Shown piece after piece: positions 1 through 5,460 of a stretch of 5,460 bases of DNA. The DNA is from UCB2 sp964475735 (GTDB taxonomy: Bacteria > Chloroflexota > Dehalococcoidia > Tepidiformales > Tepidiformaceae), in NCBI GenBank assembly GCA_964475735.1, contig CAYYYI010000163.1, positions 1 to 5,460 of the forward strand, in the 5' to 3' direction. Position 1 is the first letter of the stretch, and each line of letters begins with the position of its first letter. A model generated the notes under the pieces. It worked only from the letters and a program-made list of their open reading frames with translations. It was not told where the DNA came from and did no database searches. The translations under genes and the position numbers were made by a program.

Positions 1-546
1 ATCAACTTCATCGAAGCTGCCTGCGAGGGCTGCGGCACCTGTTCCGCCGAGTGCAACTTCGATGCAATCGAGATGCCCTACTTCACGAAGGAGCAGATCC
101 TCGCCCAGATCGATGCCGCCCTGCTCGGAAAGCCGGAAGAGAAGGTGCTGGTCTTCGCCTGCAACTGGTGCTCCTACGCGGGCGCTGACCAGGCGGGCAT
201 CGAAAAGGTCCAGTACCCGCCGTCGGGCAGGGTCATCCGCTCGATGTGCTCGGGCCGGATCGAAGAGGAGTTCATTACGCGCGCGTTCGACCGCGGCGCG
301 GGCGCCGTGCTCGTCACGGGCTGCCGCCTGGGCGACTGCCACTACATCGACGCCAACCAGCAGACGTTGAAGCGCTTCAACTTCTGGCAGCGCAAGCTCG
401 CCCGCAAAGGCATAGCCGAAGAACGGCTGCAGCTGCAGTGGGTCTCGGCCTCGGAGGGGAAGATTTTCGCGGCCAAGATGCGCGAGATGGACGAAGTCGT
501 GCAGCGCTACGCCGCCTCGCTCAAGGGCACGGAGGTGCACGTATGA
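1..546 (+). CDS. HdrA-like subunit with fused MvhD domain, C-terminal part (5' end outside window)
   Basis: This is the last 181 residues of a larger protein, open from the first base of the window; the ATG at 73 is internal, because a cluster motif lies upstream of it. Residues 8-18 carry CxxCxxCxxxC (C8, C11, C14, C18), a ferredoxin-type [4Fe-4S] site. From about residue 48 the chain matches the MvhD/FlpD family (hydrogenase delta subunit, [2Fe-2S]): VFACNWCSYAGADQAG, then RSMCSGRIEEEF, then GCRLGDCHY (C54, C57, C83, C108, C113). In known proteins this domain passes electrons into HdrA, the FAD subunit of heterodisulfide reductase, and HdrA-MvhD fusions occur in bacteria. The FAD domain expected upstream is not visible, so calling the missing part HdrA is inference from the fused domain order and the HdrCB gene that follows. 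The stop overlaps the next start (ATGA, 543-546), indicating translational coupling. A soluble cytoplasmic protein is expected. Confidence 0.88.
   Translation: MNFIEAACEGCGTCSAECNFDAIEMPYFTKEQILAQIDAALLGKPEEKVLVFACNWCSYAGADQAGIEKVQYPPSGRVIRSMCSGRIEEEFITRAFDRGAGAVLVTGCRLGDCHYIDANQQTLKRFNFWQRKLARKGIAEERLQLQWVSASEGKIFAAKMREMDEVVQRYAASLKGTEVHV
531..536 (+). promoter_or_regulatory. Ribosome binding site of the HdrCB-type gene
   Basis: GGAGGT lies inside the end of the upstream gene, six bases before the ATG at 543. It settles that start, even though the same frame stays open much further upstream (an ATG exists at 246). Confidence 0.85.
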
Positions 547-1763
547 CCGCTCTTGCTGGCGTTGAGTCCCGGACCTCCAACGTGATCCTCCTCGACGATG
601 AGCGTTGGGACCGTGTTCTTGCCGCGACCGGTGGCGAGGCGGCCGCGTGCTACCAGTGCGGCGCCTGCACTGCCACCTGCCCCTGGGGCCTGGTCGCGGG
701 CCCGTTGATTGGCGTTCGCTCGGTCATGCGGGAGGCGCAGCTCGGCATCGAAGGCTGGGCGGGCTCAGTCTGGCGCTGCACCACGTGCGGCGCCTGCGAA
801 GAGCGGTGCCCCCACCAGGTGCGCATCGGCGAAGTGATGCTCGGCCTGCGGAGCCTCGCCTGGCGCGAACGATCCGCGCCGCCGGGGCTCAGCAACGTCC
901 TCTGGGACATGCACTGGGACGGCAACCCCTGGGGCCGCCCACCCTCCGCACGTTCCGCCTGGGCGGCGGGCCTCGACCTCCCTCGCTTCGATCCGGCCGT
1001 CCACACCACCCTCCTCTACATCGGCTGCACCGCTTCATACGACCGGCGCGCGCAGAAGGTGGCACGGGCGGTAGTGGGCCTGCTCAGGGCCGGGGAGGTC
1101 CAGTTCGGGACGTTGGGAGACGACGAACCGTGCTGCGGCGACCCGGCCCGCTCGCTGGGCAACGACGCCTACTTCGAACGCATCGTCGCCGCGAACACCG
1201 CCCAATTCACGGAAGCCGGCGTCGCCAGCATCGTCACCGTTTCTCCCCACTGCTACGACACTTTCGCCAGCCACTACGGCCCCGCCGGCGAGCAGTTCCG
1301 AGTTCGCCACTACAGCCAGGTGGCGCGCGACCTCATCAGCGAGGGACGGATCGCCTTCGGTGGCTTCGAACAGGCCTCCGCCACCTTCCACGACCCCTGC
1401 TACCTGGCGCGCCACCACGACGAGGTCGAGGCGCCGCGCGCGGTTCTCGGCGCCATTCCCGGGCTGGAACTCGTGGAAATGGAGCGTTCCCGCGCGGACA
1501 CGCTGTGCTGCGGCGGTGGTGGTGGCCGCATGTGGATGGAGACCCCCGCGGAAGAGCGCTTCGCCACCGCGAGGGCCCGCGAGGCGGCCTCGACCGGGGC
1601 CTCGTACCTTGTGACCACGTGCCCGCACTGCATCTCGTGCCTGGAAGACGGCGTGAGCGTGGCCGGCGCCCGTGACCTGAAGGTCATCGACCTGGCGGAA
1701 CTTGCCATGCTGGCCGGTTGCGCTGGTCCGCCCACACCCCTCATGGAGGTATCCCGTGATTGA
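543..1763 (+). CDS. HdrC-HdrB-type fusion iron-sulfur oxidoreductase (two [4Fe-4S] motifs, two CCG domains)
   Basis: The product is a 406-residue cytoplasmic electron-transfer subunit. An HdrC-like N-terminal part has two cubane [4Fe-4S] motifs: CYQCGACTATCP (C36, C39, C42, C46) and CTTCGACEERCP (C79, C82, C85, C89). An HdrB/HdrD-like C-terminal part has two cysteine-rich CCG domains. Domain 1 has GC at 162, CC at 197-198 and SPHC ending at C237. Domain 2 has DPC at 286, CCGGGGG at 322-328 and CPHC at 360-363, with C366 close by. In HdrB, paired CCG domains bind non-cubane [4Fe-4S] clusters that reduce a disulfide. No transmembrane segment is visible, unlike membrane-linked HdrD/DsrK or Etf-linked relatives with an N-terminal cytochrome domain. 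The start is fixed by GGAGGT six bases upstream. It overlaps the HdrA-MvhD gene by 4 bases and etfA by 8, so these are one operon. The physiological disulfide or other acceptor cannot be read from the sequence; annotation pipelines may call it (Fe-S)-binding protein, GlpC-like or HdrD-like. Confidence 0.9.
   Translation: MTALAGVESRTSNVILLDDERWDRVLAATGGEAAACYQCGACTATCPWGLVAGPLIGVRSVMREAQLGIEGWAGSVWRCTTCGACEERCPHQVRIGEVMLGLRSLAWRERSAPPGLSNVLWDMHWDGNPWGRPPSARSAWAAGLDLPRFDPAVHTTLLYIGCTASYDRRAQKVARAVVGLLRAGEVQFGTLGDDEPCCGDPARSLGNDAYFERIVAANTAQFTEAGVASIVTVSPHCYDTFASHYGPAGEQFRVRHYSQVARDLISEGRIAFGGFEQASATFHDPCYLARHHDEVEAPRAVLGAIPGLELVEMERSRADTLCCGGGGGRMWMETPAEERFATARAREAASTGASYLVTTCPHCISCLEDGVSVAGARDLKVIDLAELAMLAGCAGPPTPLMEVSRD
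1745..1750 (+). promoter_or_regulatory. Ribosome binding site of etfA
   Basis: GGAGGT lies five bases before the GTG at 1756, inside the end of the upstream gene. It selects GTG as the start. The ATG at 1702 in the same frame has no comparable site, and starting there would add 18 residues unlike the EtfA family. Confidence 0.8.
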
Positions 1764-2576
1764 GCCCGCCTACTCCCCCGCGGTGGCCAGCGGCATCTGG
1801 GTCTTCCTCGAACAGGACGAATCGGGGCTCGCGCCCGTCAGCGTCGAACTCCTGGGCAAGGCCCGCGAGCTCTCGCGCCAATCGGGGGCCGAACTCACCG
1901 GACTGCTCGCCGGGCACGGCCTCGACGAACTGGCGGCGCAGGCAGCCCACCTCGACCTCGACAGGGTGGTCTACGTTTCGCACCCCTTGCTGGCGCAGTT
2001 CACGGCCGAGGCATACGCCCACGCGACTGCGGCTGTCATCGTCGACAGGCGGCCGGACATCTTCCTGCTGGGAGCCACTCCCTACGGCCGTGACCTCGCC
2101 GGGCGGCTGGCAGTAATGCTGCAGACCGGCCTCACCGCCGACTGCACGGACCTCGCCCTGGAACCGGAAAGCGGGCTGCTGCTGGGTGAGGTGAGCGGCT
2201 TCGGCGGCGGAATCCTGGCGACCATCAAGTGCGAACAGCACCGGCCCCAGATGGCCACAGTCCGCCCCGGCGTCTTCGCCGAGGTCGAAAGCCGGCGTGC
2301 GGACCCCGCCCCGGTTGACCGGGTCGAAGCGGACGTGCCCGCAGCGGCCTGCCCGGTGGCAGTGGTCGAAAGGCGTCGCCATTCTGAGGCCGATATCTCG
2401 CGAGCCGAGCGGCTCGTTGTCGCCGGCGCGGGCGCGCGCGGCGACATGGTGGCCGTCGAGGCGCTCGCCCGGGCGCTGGACGCCGAGATCGGCGCCACCC
2501 GTGTCGCCGTTGATGAAGGCTGGGCCGGGCGCGAGCAGCAGATCGGCCAGACCGGCGTGATCGCACGCCCGAAGCT
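1756..2576 (+). CDS. etfA: Electron transfer flavoprotein alpha subunit, 3' end lost in assembly gap
   Basis: EtfA holds the FAD that carries electrons between acyl-CoA dehydrogenase-type flavoproteins and a downstream oxidoreductase, as a heterodimer with EtfB. Residues 13-20 (SGIWVFLE) begin the domain. Family blocks follow: GATPYGRDLAGRLA (106-119), TGLTADCTDL (124-133), HRPQMATVRPG (162-172), GAGARG (224-229), GATRVAVDEGW (246-256) and QIGQTG (262-267). The last readable codons give PKL, exactly where the family continues PKLYIA; CTN at the gap edge is Leu whatever the last base. About 50-60 residues, including the second half of the FAD site (usually GISGAxQH and AINxDPxAPIF), are missing. 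The usual RPAFGGN block reads VSGFGGG here. The GTG start, its GGAGGT site and the 8-base overlap with the HdrCB-type gene place it in that operon. The frame is open through the Ns into etfB only by chance. Confidence 0.93.
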
Positions 2577-2676
2577 NNNNNNNNNNNNNNNNNNNNNNNN
2601 NNNNNNNNNNNNNNNNNNNNNNNNNNNNNNNNNNNNNNNNNNNNNNNNNNNNNNNNNNNNNNNNNNNNNNNNNNNN
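2577..2676. other. Assembly gap of exactly 100 N
   Basis: The run of N is exactly 100 bases, the conventional length for a scaffold gap of unknown size. The left side stops inside the C-terminal FAD domain of EtfA and the right side starts about 35 residues into EtfB. The missing parts of the two proteins alone need roughly 250 bases or more, so the true gap is larger than drawn. Confidence 0.97.
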
Positions 2677-3417
2677 TCCGAAGTGAACCCCCCGGACATG
2701 AACGCTCTCGAGGCCGCCCTCGCCCTGAAGGACCGCTACGGTGGGAGCGTGTCGCTCCTTTCGATGGGGCCCCCGTTCGTGGCCCCGATGCTCCGCGTTG
2801 GTCTCGCCATGGGCGCAGACGCGGCCTACCTGTTGAGTGACCGCGCCTTCGGCGGCGCCGACACGCTCGCGACATCCCTCACGCTCGCCTCGGCGATCCG
2901 CAAGATTGGCGGCATCGACCTTGTCCTGTGCGGCGAAGAGTCGTCGGACGGCGCCACGGCGCAGGTTCCGCCCGGCATCGCAGCGTGGCTCGGCATCCCG
3001 CAGGTCACGTATGCGATGGACATCGAACTGGACCGCGACCGCAGACATCTGATAGTCACTCGGGAGATCCGGGGCGGCGAAGAAGTGCTCGACGCTCCCC
3101 TGCCGGCCGTCGTGTCGCTCAAGGTGAGCTGCAACGAGCCCCGGTTCATGGATGCCGAACGCATGACCCGGCTGGATAGCGACGCCGCCATCACGACCTG
3201 GACGGTCGCCGACCTTGATGTGGACCCCGCGCGCCTCGGGCTCGCCGGGTCGCCCACTTCGGTCGCCGGGCTGCGGGAGGCTTCCCGGCAGACTGGCCGT
3301 CGCCGCGAAATGGTCACCGGCACGCCGGAAGAGGAGGCACGCATCCTCTACGAACGAATCAGCGAGTTCCTCCAGGCCTCCGGCCCCCGCGCAGAGGAGC
3401 TGACCGCCAATTCGTGA
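2677..3417 (+). CDS. etfB: Electron transfer flavoprotein beta subunit, 5' end lost in assembly gap
   Basis: The readable part is 246 residues. It opens with NPPDMNALEAALALKD, which matches the EtfB block NPFDENALEEAL that normally lies about 35 residues from the N terminus; the initial KQVPDT-type segment is therefore in the gap. Further family blocks (numbered from the first readable codon) are LSMGPP (28-33), GLAMGADAAYLLSD (42-55), GADTLATS (60-67), LCGEESSDGATAQVPP (84-99) and LGIPQVTY (105-112), then VSCNEPRFMDAERM near 151-163. DGxTAQV followed by P resembles the FixA/bifurcating-type EtfB signature DGDTAQVGP rather than the mitochondrial-type DDDxxQT. This suggests, but does not prove, a second redox-active FAD instead of AMP. 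A tail of about 60 residues ends in a predicted helix. EtfB pairs with EtfA; etfA lies upstream here, whereas etfB-etfA is the commoner bacterial order. It is the last gene of the plus-strand block, followed by a hairpin. Confidence 0.93.
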   Translation, partial: SEVNPPDMNALEAALALKDRYGGSVSLLSMGPPFVAPMLRVGLAMGADAAYLLSDRAFGGADTLATSLTLASAIRKIGGIDLVLCGEESSDGATAQVPPGIAAWLGIPQVTYAMDIELDRDRRHLIVTREIRGGEEVLDAPLPAVVSLKVSCNEPRFMDAERMTRLDSDAAITTWTVADLDVDPARLGLAGSPTSVAGLREASRQTGRRREMVTGTPEEEARILYERISEFLQASGPRAEELTANS

Positions 3418-3470
3418 TCGCAAGGGCAGAGCACCTGAGGGTCGGCTTCTCTCAATAATCGCCTGGCGCG

Positions 3471-3508
3471 CCTTGCCTCCCACCTGCCGCGGCCGGGCGG
3501 AGGCAAGG
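3471..3508. terminator. Inverted repeat between convergent genes, probable bidirectional terminator
   Basis: CCTTGCCTCC (3471-3480) is followed by its exact reverse complement GGAGGCAAGG (3499-3508), a perfect 10-bp stem. The 18-base GC-rich loop can add a short inner stem. It lies 53 bases after the etfB stop and 38 bases before the stop of the minus-strand gene, so it sits between two converging transcripts. There is no clean T-run on either side (only GTTCTTC about 5 bases after the stem on the plus strand), so intrinsic termination is likely but not certain; a repeat element remains possible. Confidence 0.55.
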
Positions 3509-3546
3509 GCTGCGTTCTTCGCGTCGAGGTTGGCCAAGCCAAGCAC

Positions 3547-4416
3547 TCAGGCTATCCAGCTGCTAATTGACTCCAAGCCCTGCAGGCCATCCGAAAGGAT
3601 GCGAGGGATCTTAGACAGCCCCCCTACATCGGACGCCAGCCTTCCGATATCGGCCAAAGTGCCCACGCCCTCGCCGGCCTTGGAAAGGGCGCGGCGAACG
3701 AGCCCCCGTCGCTCGGGTTCAGAGGGCACGACCACAGAGAGGATCTCTTGCAGCTCGGTGATGAGGCTGAGCGCACGGTCTTCAATCAGCAGTTTCGCCG
3801 ACGGCTCAAGCTCGCCAGAGTCGGCCAGGGCGCGAAGGTCATTCGCAAGTTGCTTCAGGAACTCGATGGCCTCCTCGCGCGTTTGGTCGCTCAAGATGGC
3901 TCCGAGTGGCTGCCCGGGCGAAGCTGCCGGAGAAACGTGTTCCGATTGCACCGGGACCTGAGTCCATGGTCTCGAATACGGGCCCTTCGTGACGCGTTGC
4001 GGATACGAAACGTCCAGCGAATCCAAGGTCCAAGATCCAGTCGTGCCGCTCCCCGACTCCGGCGTGACCGTTGTGAAAGCCTGATTGACGCGCTCAGTGC
4101 CGCGAGCATCGCCGACCCGATCGATGTGTCCCGCCCTTTCGAGTTCATCGAGAGCGCGGGCGGCAGCAAGCCGACACTCCCAGTGGCGGGCAGCCCGCTC
4201 ACAGTCTTCGCTGAACCCGTAGTCCTCGTCCAGAATCAGTTGCGCGATGGGGCGCCGCCCTGCCATCTTCCACCAATTCTGAATCAGGCCGGCACCATCG
4301 GCTGGCCCTGACACCGAGTCAGCGATGAAGTTCTTGGCTGCAGTCACGTGCTCTGGGCGCGGTTCAATCGCCTGGAGGAACCGCGCCCGCCCGTCTTCTT
4401 CTCGGATCCGCTTCAT
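3547..4416 (-). CDS. Hypothetical protein, 289 aa, three-part layout
   Basis: I do not recognise this protein. Residues 1-105 look compact and mostly helical, with paired Trp (W48, W49), a GRRPIAQLILDEDYGFSED stretch, and a helix-turn end AAARALDELERAGHIDRVGD (84-103). That end has the look of a winged-helix recognition region but is not a firm match. Residues 106-175 are rich in Ser, Thr, Gly and Pro and read as a flexible linker. Residues 176-289 form amphipathic helices (EEAIEFLKQLANDLRAL, AKLLIEDRALSLITELQEIL) ending in a Gly/Leu/Ile-rich tail. There is no signal peptide, clear membrane segment or cysteine pair. The ATG is preceded by a weak GGGGG about 10 bases upstream. Codon choice on the minus strand favours G/C at third positions and the composition is protein-like, which supports this frame over the long opposite-strand frames. 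It converges on etfB and is not part of that operon. Confidence 0.72.
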   Translation of the reverse strand: MKRIREEDGRARFLQAIEPRPEHVTAAKNFIADSVSGPADGAGLIQNWWKMAGRRPIAQLILDEDYGFSEDCERAARHWECRLAAARALDELERAGHIDRVGDARGTERVNQAFTTVTPESGSGTTGSWTLDSLDVSYPQRVTKGPYSRPWTQVPVQSEHVSPAASPGQPLGAILSDQTREEAIEFLKQLANDLRALADSGELEPSAKLLIEDRALSLITELQEILSVVVPSEPERRGLVRRALSKAGEGVGTLADIGRLASDVGGLSKIPRILSDGLQGLESISSWIA

Positions 4417-4517
4417 CGTTCAAAGCCCCCAGAAATCCGAAAGGATCGCCTGATCGACCACCACGCCGACTGTGTCGCCAGCCACCCTTGCTATCGTAAA
4501 GCCTAGATGCAACCCCC

Positions 4518-4569
4518 TGGTAGGCCCGGAGAGATTCGAACTCTCGACCAATGGATTAAAAGTCCACTG
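4518..4569 (-). tRNA. 3' half of a tRNA-Lys(UUU) gene, truncated; probable integration-site remnant
   Basis: Read on the minus strand from 4569, the segment has CA and then an anticodon stem of five pairs (GTGGA/TCCAT, one G-T wobble) around the loop CTTTTAA, giving anticodon UUU. A five-base variable loop TGGTC follows, then a perfect T stem GAGAG/CTCTC with loop TTCGAAT, the acceptor 3' strand CGGGCCT, discriminator A and an encoded CCA (complement at 4518-4520). This closely follows bacterial tRNA-Lys. The 5' acceptor strand (expected AGGCCCG) and the D arm are absent: sequence above 4569 does not fold or read as tRNA. A functional tRNA cannot be made from this copy. A 3' tRNA half with CCA is the usual footprint left by an integrase that uses the tRNA 3' end as attachment site. 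An assembly join is the main alternative, though no Ns are present here. Confidence 0.82.
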
Positions 4570-4627
4570 TGTAGAGATGCTCAGAGGAATCTGTAAGGCG
4601 ACAATAAGAGCGATCAATGGGGGCCGT

Positions 4628-4644
4628 GGACCATAACTAGGTCC
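4628..4644 (-). terminator. Small hairpin over the stop codon of the zinc-tail gene
   Basis: GGACC (4628-4632) and GGTCC (4640-4644) form a 5-bp stem around a 7-base loop that contains the TAG stop of the minus-strand gene. No T-run follows on the minus strand, so its role as a terminator is weak. Confidence 0.2.
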
Positions 4645-5428
4645 TTATCGTTTCCCGGGCGGACTTCGTGCGGGCACGCTGCTCCCGCTTTCGAAGCGTT
4701 GCCCGGGCGCGGTCGCACTCGGGCGAGTGGCAGTAGTCGTTGCCCGCCTTTGTTAGGGCTCCGCAAGCAAGACAAGCCGATCCGGGCGCCATCGCCCCGG
4801 CGACGGCCAGAAATGCCGGCCATCCCAGGAAGACCTCGACCAGTTGAGTTCTCTGCCGCTGTGGATCAAGGAAGCGGGCAGGGTCACCGTAAGCCCGGAG
4901 CCCGCGCAGCCGGTCCCATGGCGCGCTCGCAGCGCGGACAATCCGGGTGTGGTCCCACCGCCACCGCTTCGCGAGCTCGGAGCCCATCGATCCCGGCATG
5001 GGTGTGGTCTCGACCATTGCGCGACACTCCCAGGGAGATAGCGACGAGTCCCATGGCTCGGTGACCGTCAGGCGGCCGAGATCGTCGCTCCAGCGGAAGT
5101 ATCGGCTGCGACGCGAGAACGCGACTGCCGCCTCGCGCAGCCCTGGGAACGGGAAAGGGTTCTGGCCGTACCCGCTGGCAAGGACCGGTTGAAGGAGATA
5201 GGGCCTCGGAGGGTTGTATTCGAGTGTCCATATCGCTTCGCGCCCAGGTGTAATGTGCTCCTCGACCCAGCCGACGTCTTCAAGATTCAGGCAGATCCAC
5301 GGGAAGTCCTCCAAGGCATCGATGCGCACGAGCCTGATGCTTGGCGCGAACGTGCTTCGCGTGCCCGGCAGCCATTGAGGAGTTACTACCAGCGCATCGT
5401 GCGTCGTGAGAAGTCGGCGCCGTGTCAC
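4637..5428 (-). CDS. Hypothetical protein, 263 aa, with C-terminal four-cysteine (probable zinc) motif
   Basis: I do not recognise the main body (residues 1-215), which is rich in Trp, Pro and Arg and has no signal peptide or clear membrane segment; residues 196-214 are hydrophobic but short. The end is distinctive: C219xxC222, ten residues, then C233xxxxC238 followed by DRARATLRKREQRARTK. This CxxC...YC....C plus Arg/Lys-rich tail resembles treble-clef or CGNR-like zinc modules, which often bind nucleic acid; that role is inference. An in-frame TAA two codons upstream makes the GTG at 5428 the first possible start, with no convincing ribosome binding site and no later in-frame ATG until about residue 138. 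It lies on the far side of the tRNA-Lys fragment from the redox operon, on the side where an element integrated at that tRNA would be expected. It may therefore be mobile-element cargo. Confidence 0.7.
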   Translation of the reverse strand: MTRRRLLTTHDALVVTPQWLPGTRSTFAPSIRLVRIDALEDFPWICLNLEDVGWVEEHITPGREAIWTLEYNPPRPYLLQPVLASGYGQNPFPFPGLREAAVAFSRRSRYFRWSDDLGRLTVTEPWDSSLSPWECRAMVETTPMPGSMGSELAKRWRWDHTRIVRAASAPWDRLRGLRAYGDPARFLDPQRQRTQLVEVFLGWPAFLAVAGAMAPGSACLACGALTKAGNDYCHSPECDRARATLRKREQRARTKSARETIRT

Positions 5429-5460
5429 AGCTTATGTCCCAAACGTTCACAAGCTTACAC

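Noticed and set aside
246..542. Upstream extension of the HdrCB-type frame to an ATG at 246
   Set aside because: It overlaps the MvhD domain in another frame, has low-complexity Arg-rich sequence, and the GGAGGT at 531-536 marks the ATG at 543.
1741..3546. 601-residue open frame on the minus strand across etfA and etfB
   Set aside because: It is a high-GC shadow opposite clear EtfA/EtfB coding sequence, spans the N gap, and has a biased Arg/Gly/Ala-rich composition with no family motif.
3748..4311. 187-residue plus-strand frame opposite the 289-residue gene
   Set aside because: The minus-strand frame is longer, has better codon use and contains helical protein-like segments; this one looks like its shadow.
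4417..4517. Promoter for the 289-residue gene
   Set aside because: TTGCAT and TTACGATA-like boxes exist on the minus strand but their spacing (about 7-9 bases) does not fit a sigma-70 promoter.
4420..4617. 65-residue minus-strand frame
   Set aside because: It reads through the tRNA-Lys fragment (FNPLVESSNLSGPTRG is the typical translation of tRNA 3' halves) and is not a protein.
4570..4636. 5' half of the tRNA-Lys gene
   Set aside because: No AGGCCCG acceptor strand and no D-arm sequence is found on the minus strand here, so the tRNA is truncated, not intact.
5426..5457. Near-direct repeat CACAGCTTA (5426-5434) and CACAAGCTTA (5448-5457) at the start of the zinc-tail gene
   Set aside because: The spacing of about two helical turns hints at an operator, but the units are short, differ by one base in length, and one overlaps the start codon; too weak to call.
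1..5460. CRISPR array, transposase or insertion sequence ends
   Set aside because: No regularly spaced repeats, no transposase or integrase motifs and no terminal inverted repeats were seen on either strand.

Overview
The window reads as a high-GC bacterial scaffold, probably from a metagenome assembly because it contains a run of exactly 100 N. It has two parts: a plus-strand block of redox genes (1-3417) and a minus-strand, accessory-looking stretch (3547-5428). GC richness, tight gene overlaps, GGAGGT ribosome binding sites and the gene families fit an anaerobic or facultative bacterium that runs flavin-based electron transfer. A Chloroflexota (Dehalococcoidia-like) or deltaproteobacterial-type host is possible, but nothing here fixes the taxonomy.

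Redox block. The first gene is cut by the window edge. It is the C-terminal part of an HdrA-like subunit: a [4Fe-4S] motif followed by a fused MvhD/FlpD-type [2Fe-2S] domain. It overlaps by ATGA with a 406-residue HdrC-HdrB-type fusion (two cubane [4Fe-4S] motifs, then two CCG domains), which overlaps by 8 bases with etfA (electron transfer flavoprotein alpha). etfA runs into the N gap, and etfB (beta subunit) comes out of it. Reading frame happens to stay open across the Ns, so an automatic caller will report one chimeric 'EtfA-EtfB' protein. Family comparison shows both genes are truncated and the real gap must be longer than 100 bases. Together these genes look like an operon for a soluble Hdr-Etf electron-transfer complex, plausibly bifurcating or confurcating, that links an acyl-CoA dehydrogenase-type flavin partner to low-potential or thiol/disulfide electron carriers. 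The partners are inferred; none is in the window.

Boundary. A strong 10-bp inverted repeat (3471-3508) lies between the convergent ends of etfB and the next gene and probably ends transcription.

Accessory part. Two minus-strand genes of unknown function (289 aa and 263 aa, the latter ending in a four-cysteine, probably zinc-binding, tail) flank a 52-base 3' half of a tRNA-Lys(UUU) gene. The fragment keeps the anticodon arm, T arm, 3' acceptor strand and encoded CCA but has no D arm or 5' acceptor strand. That is the usual footprint of an integrative element that used tRNA-Lys as its attachment site. If so, the element should extend from about 4570 beyond the right end of the window, and an intact tRNA-Lys(UUU) and probably an integrase should lie there. 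No CRISPR array, rRNA, intact tRNA or transposase was seen.
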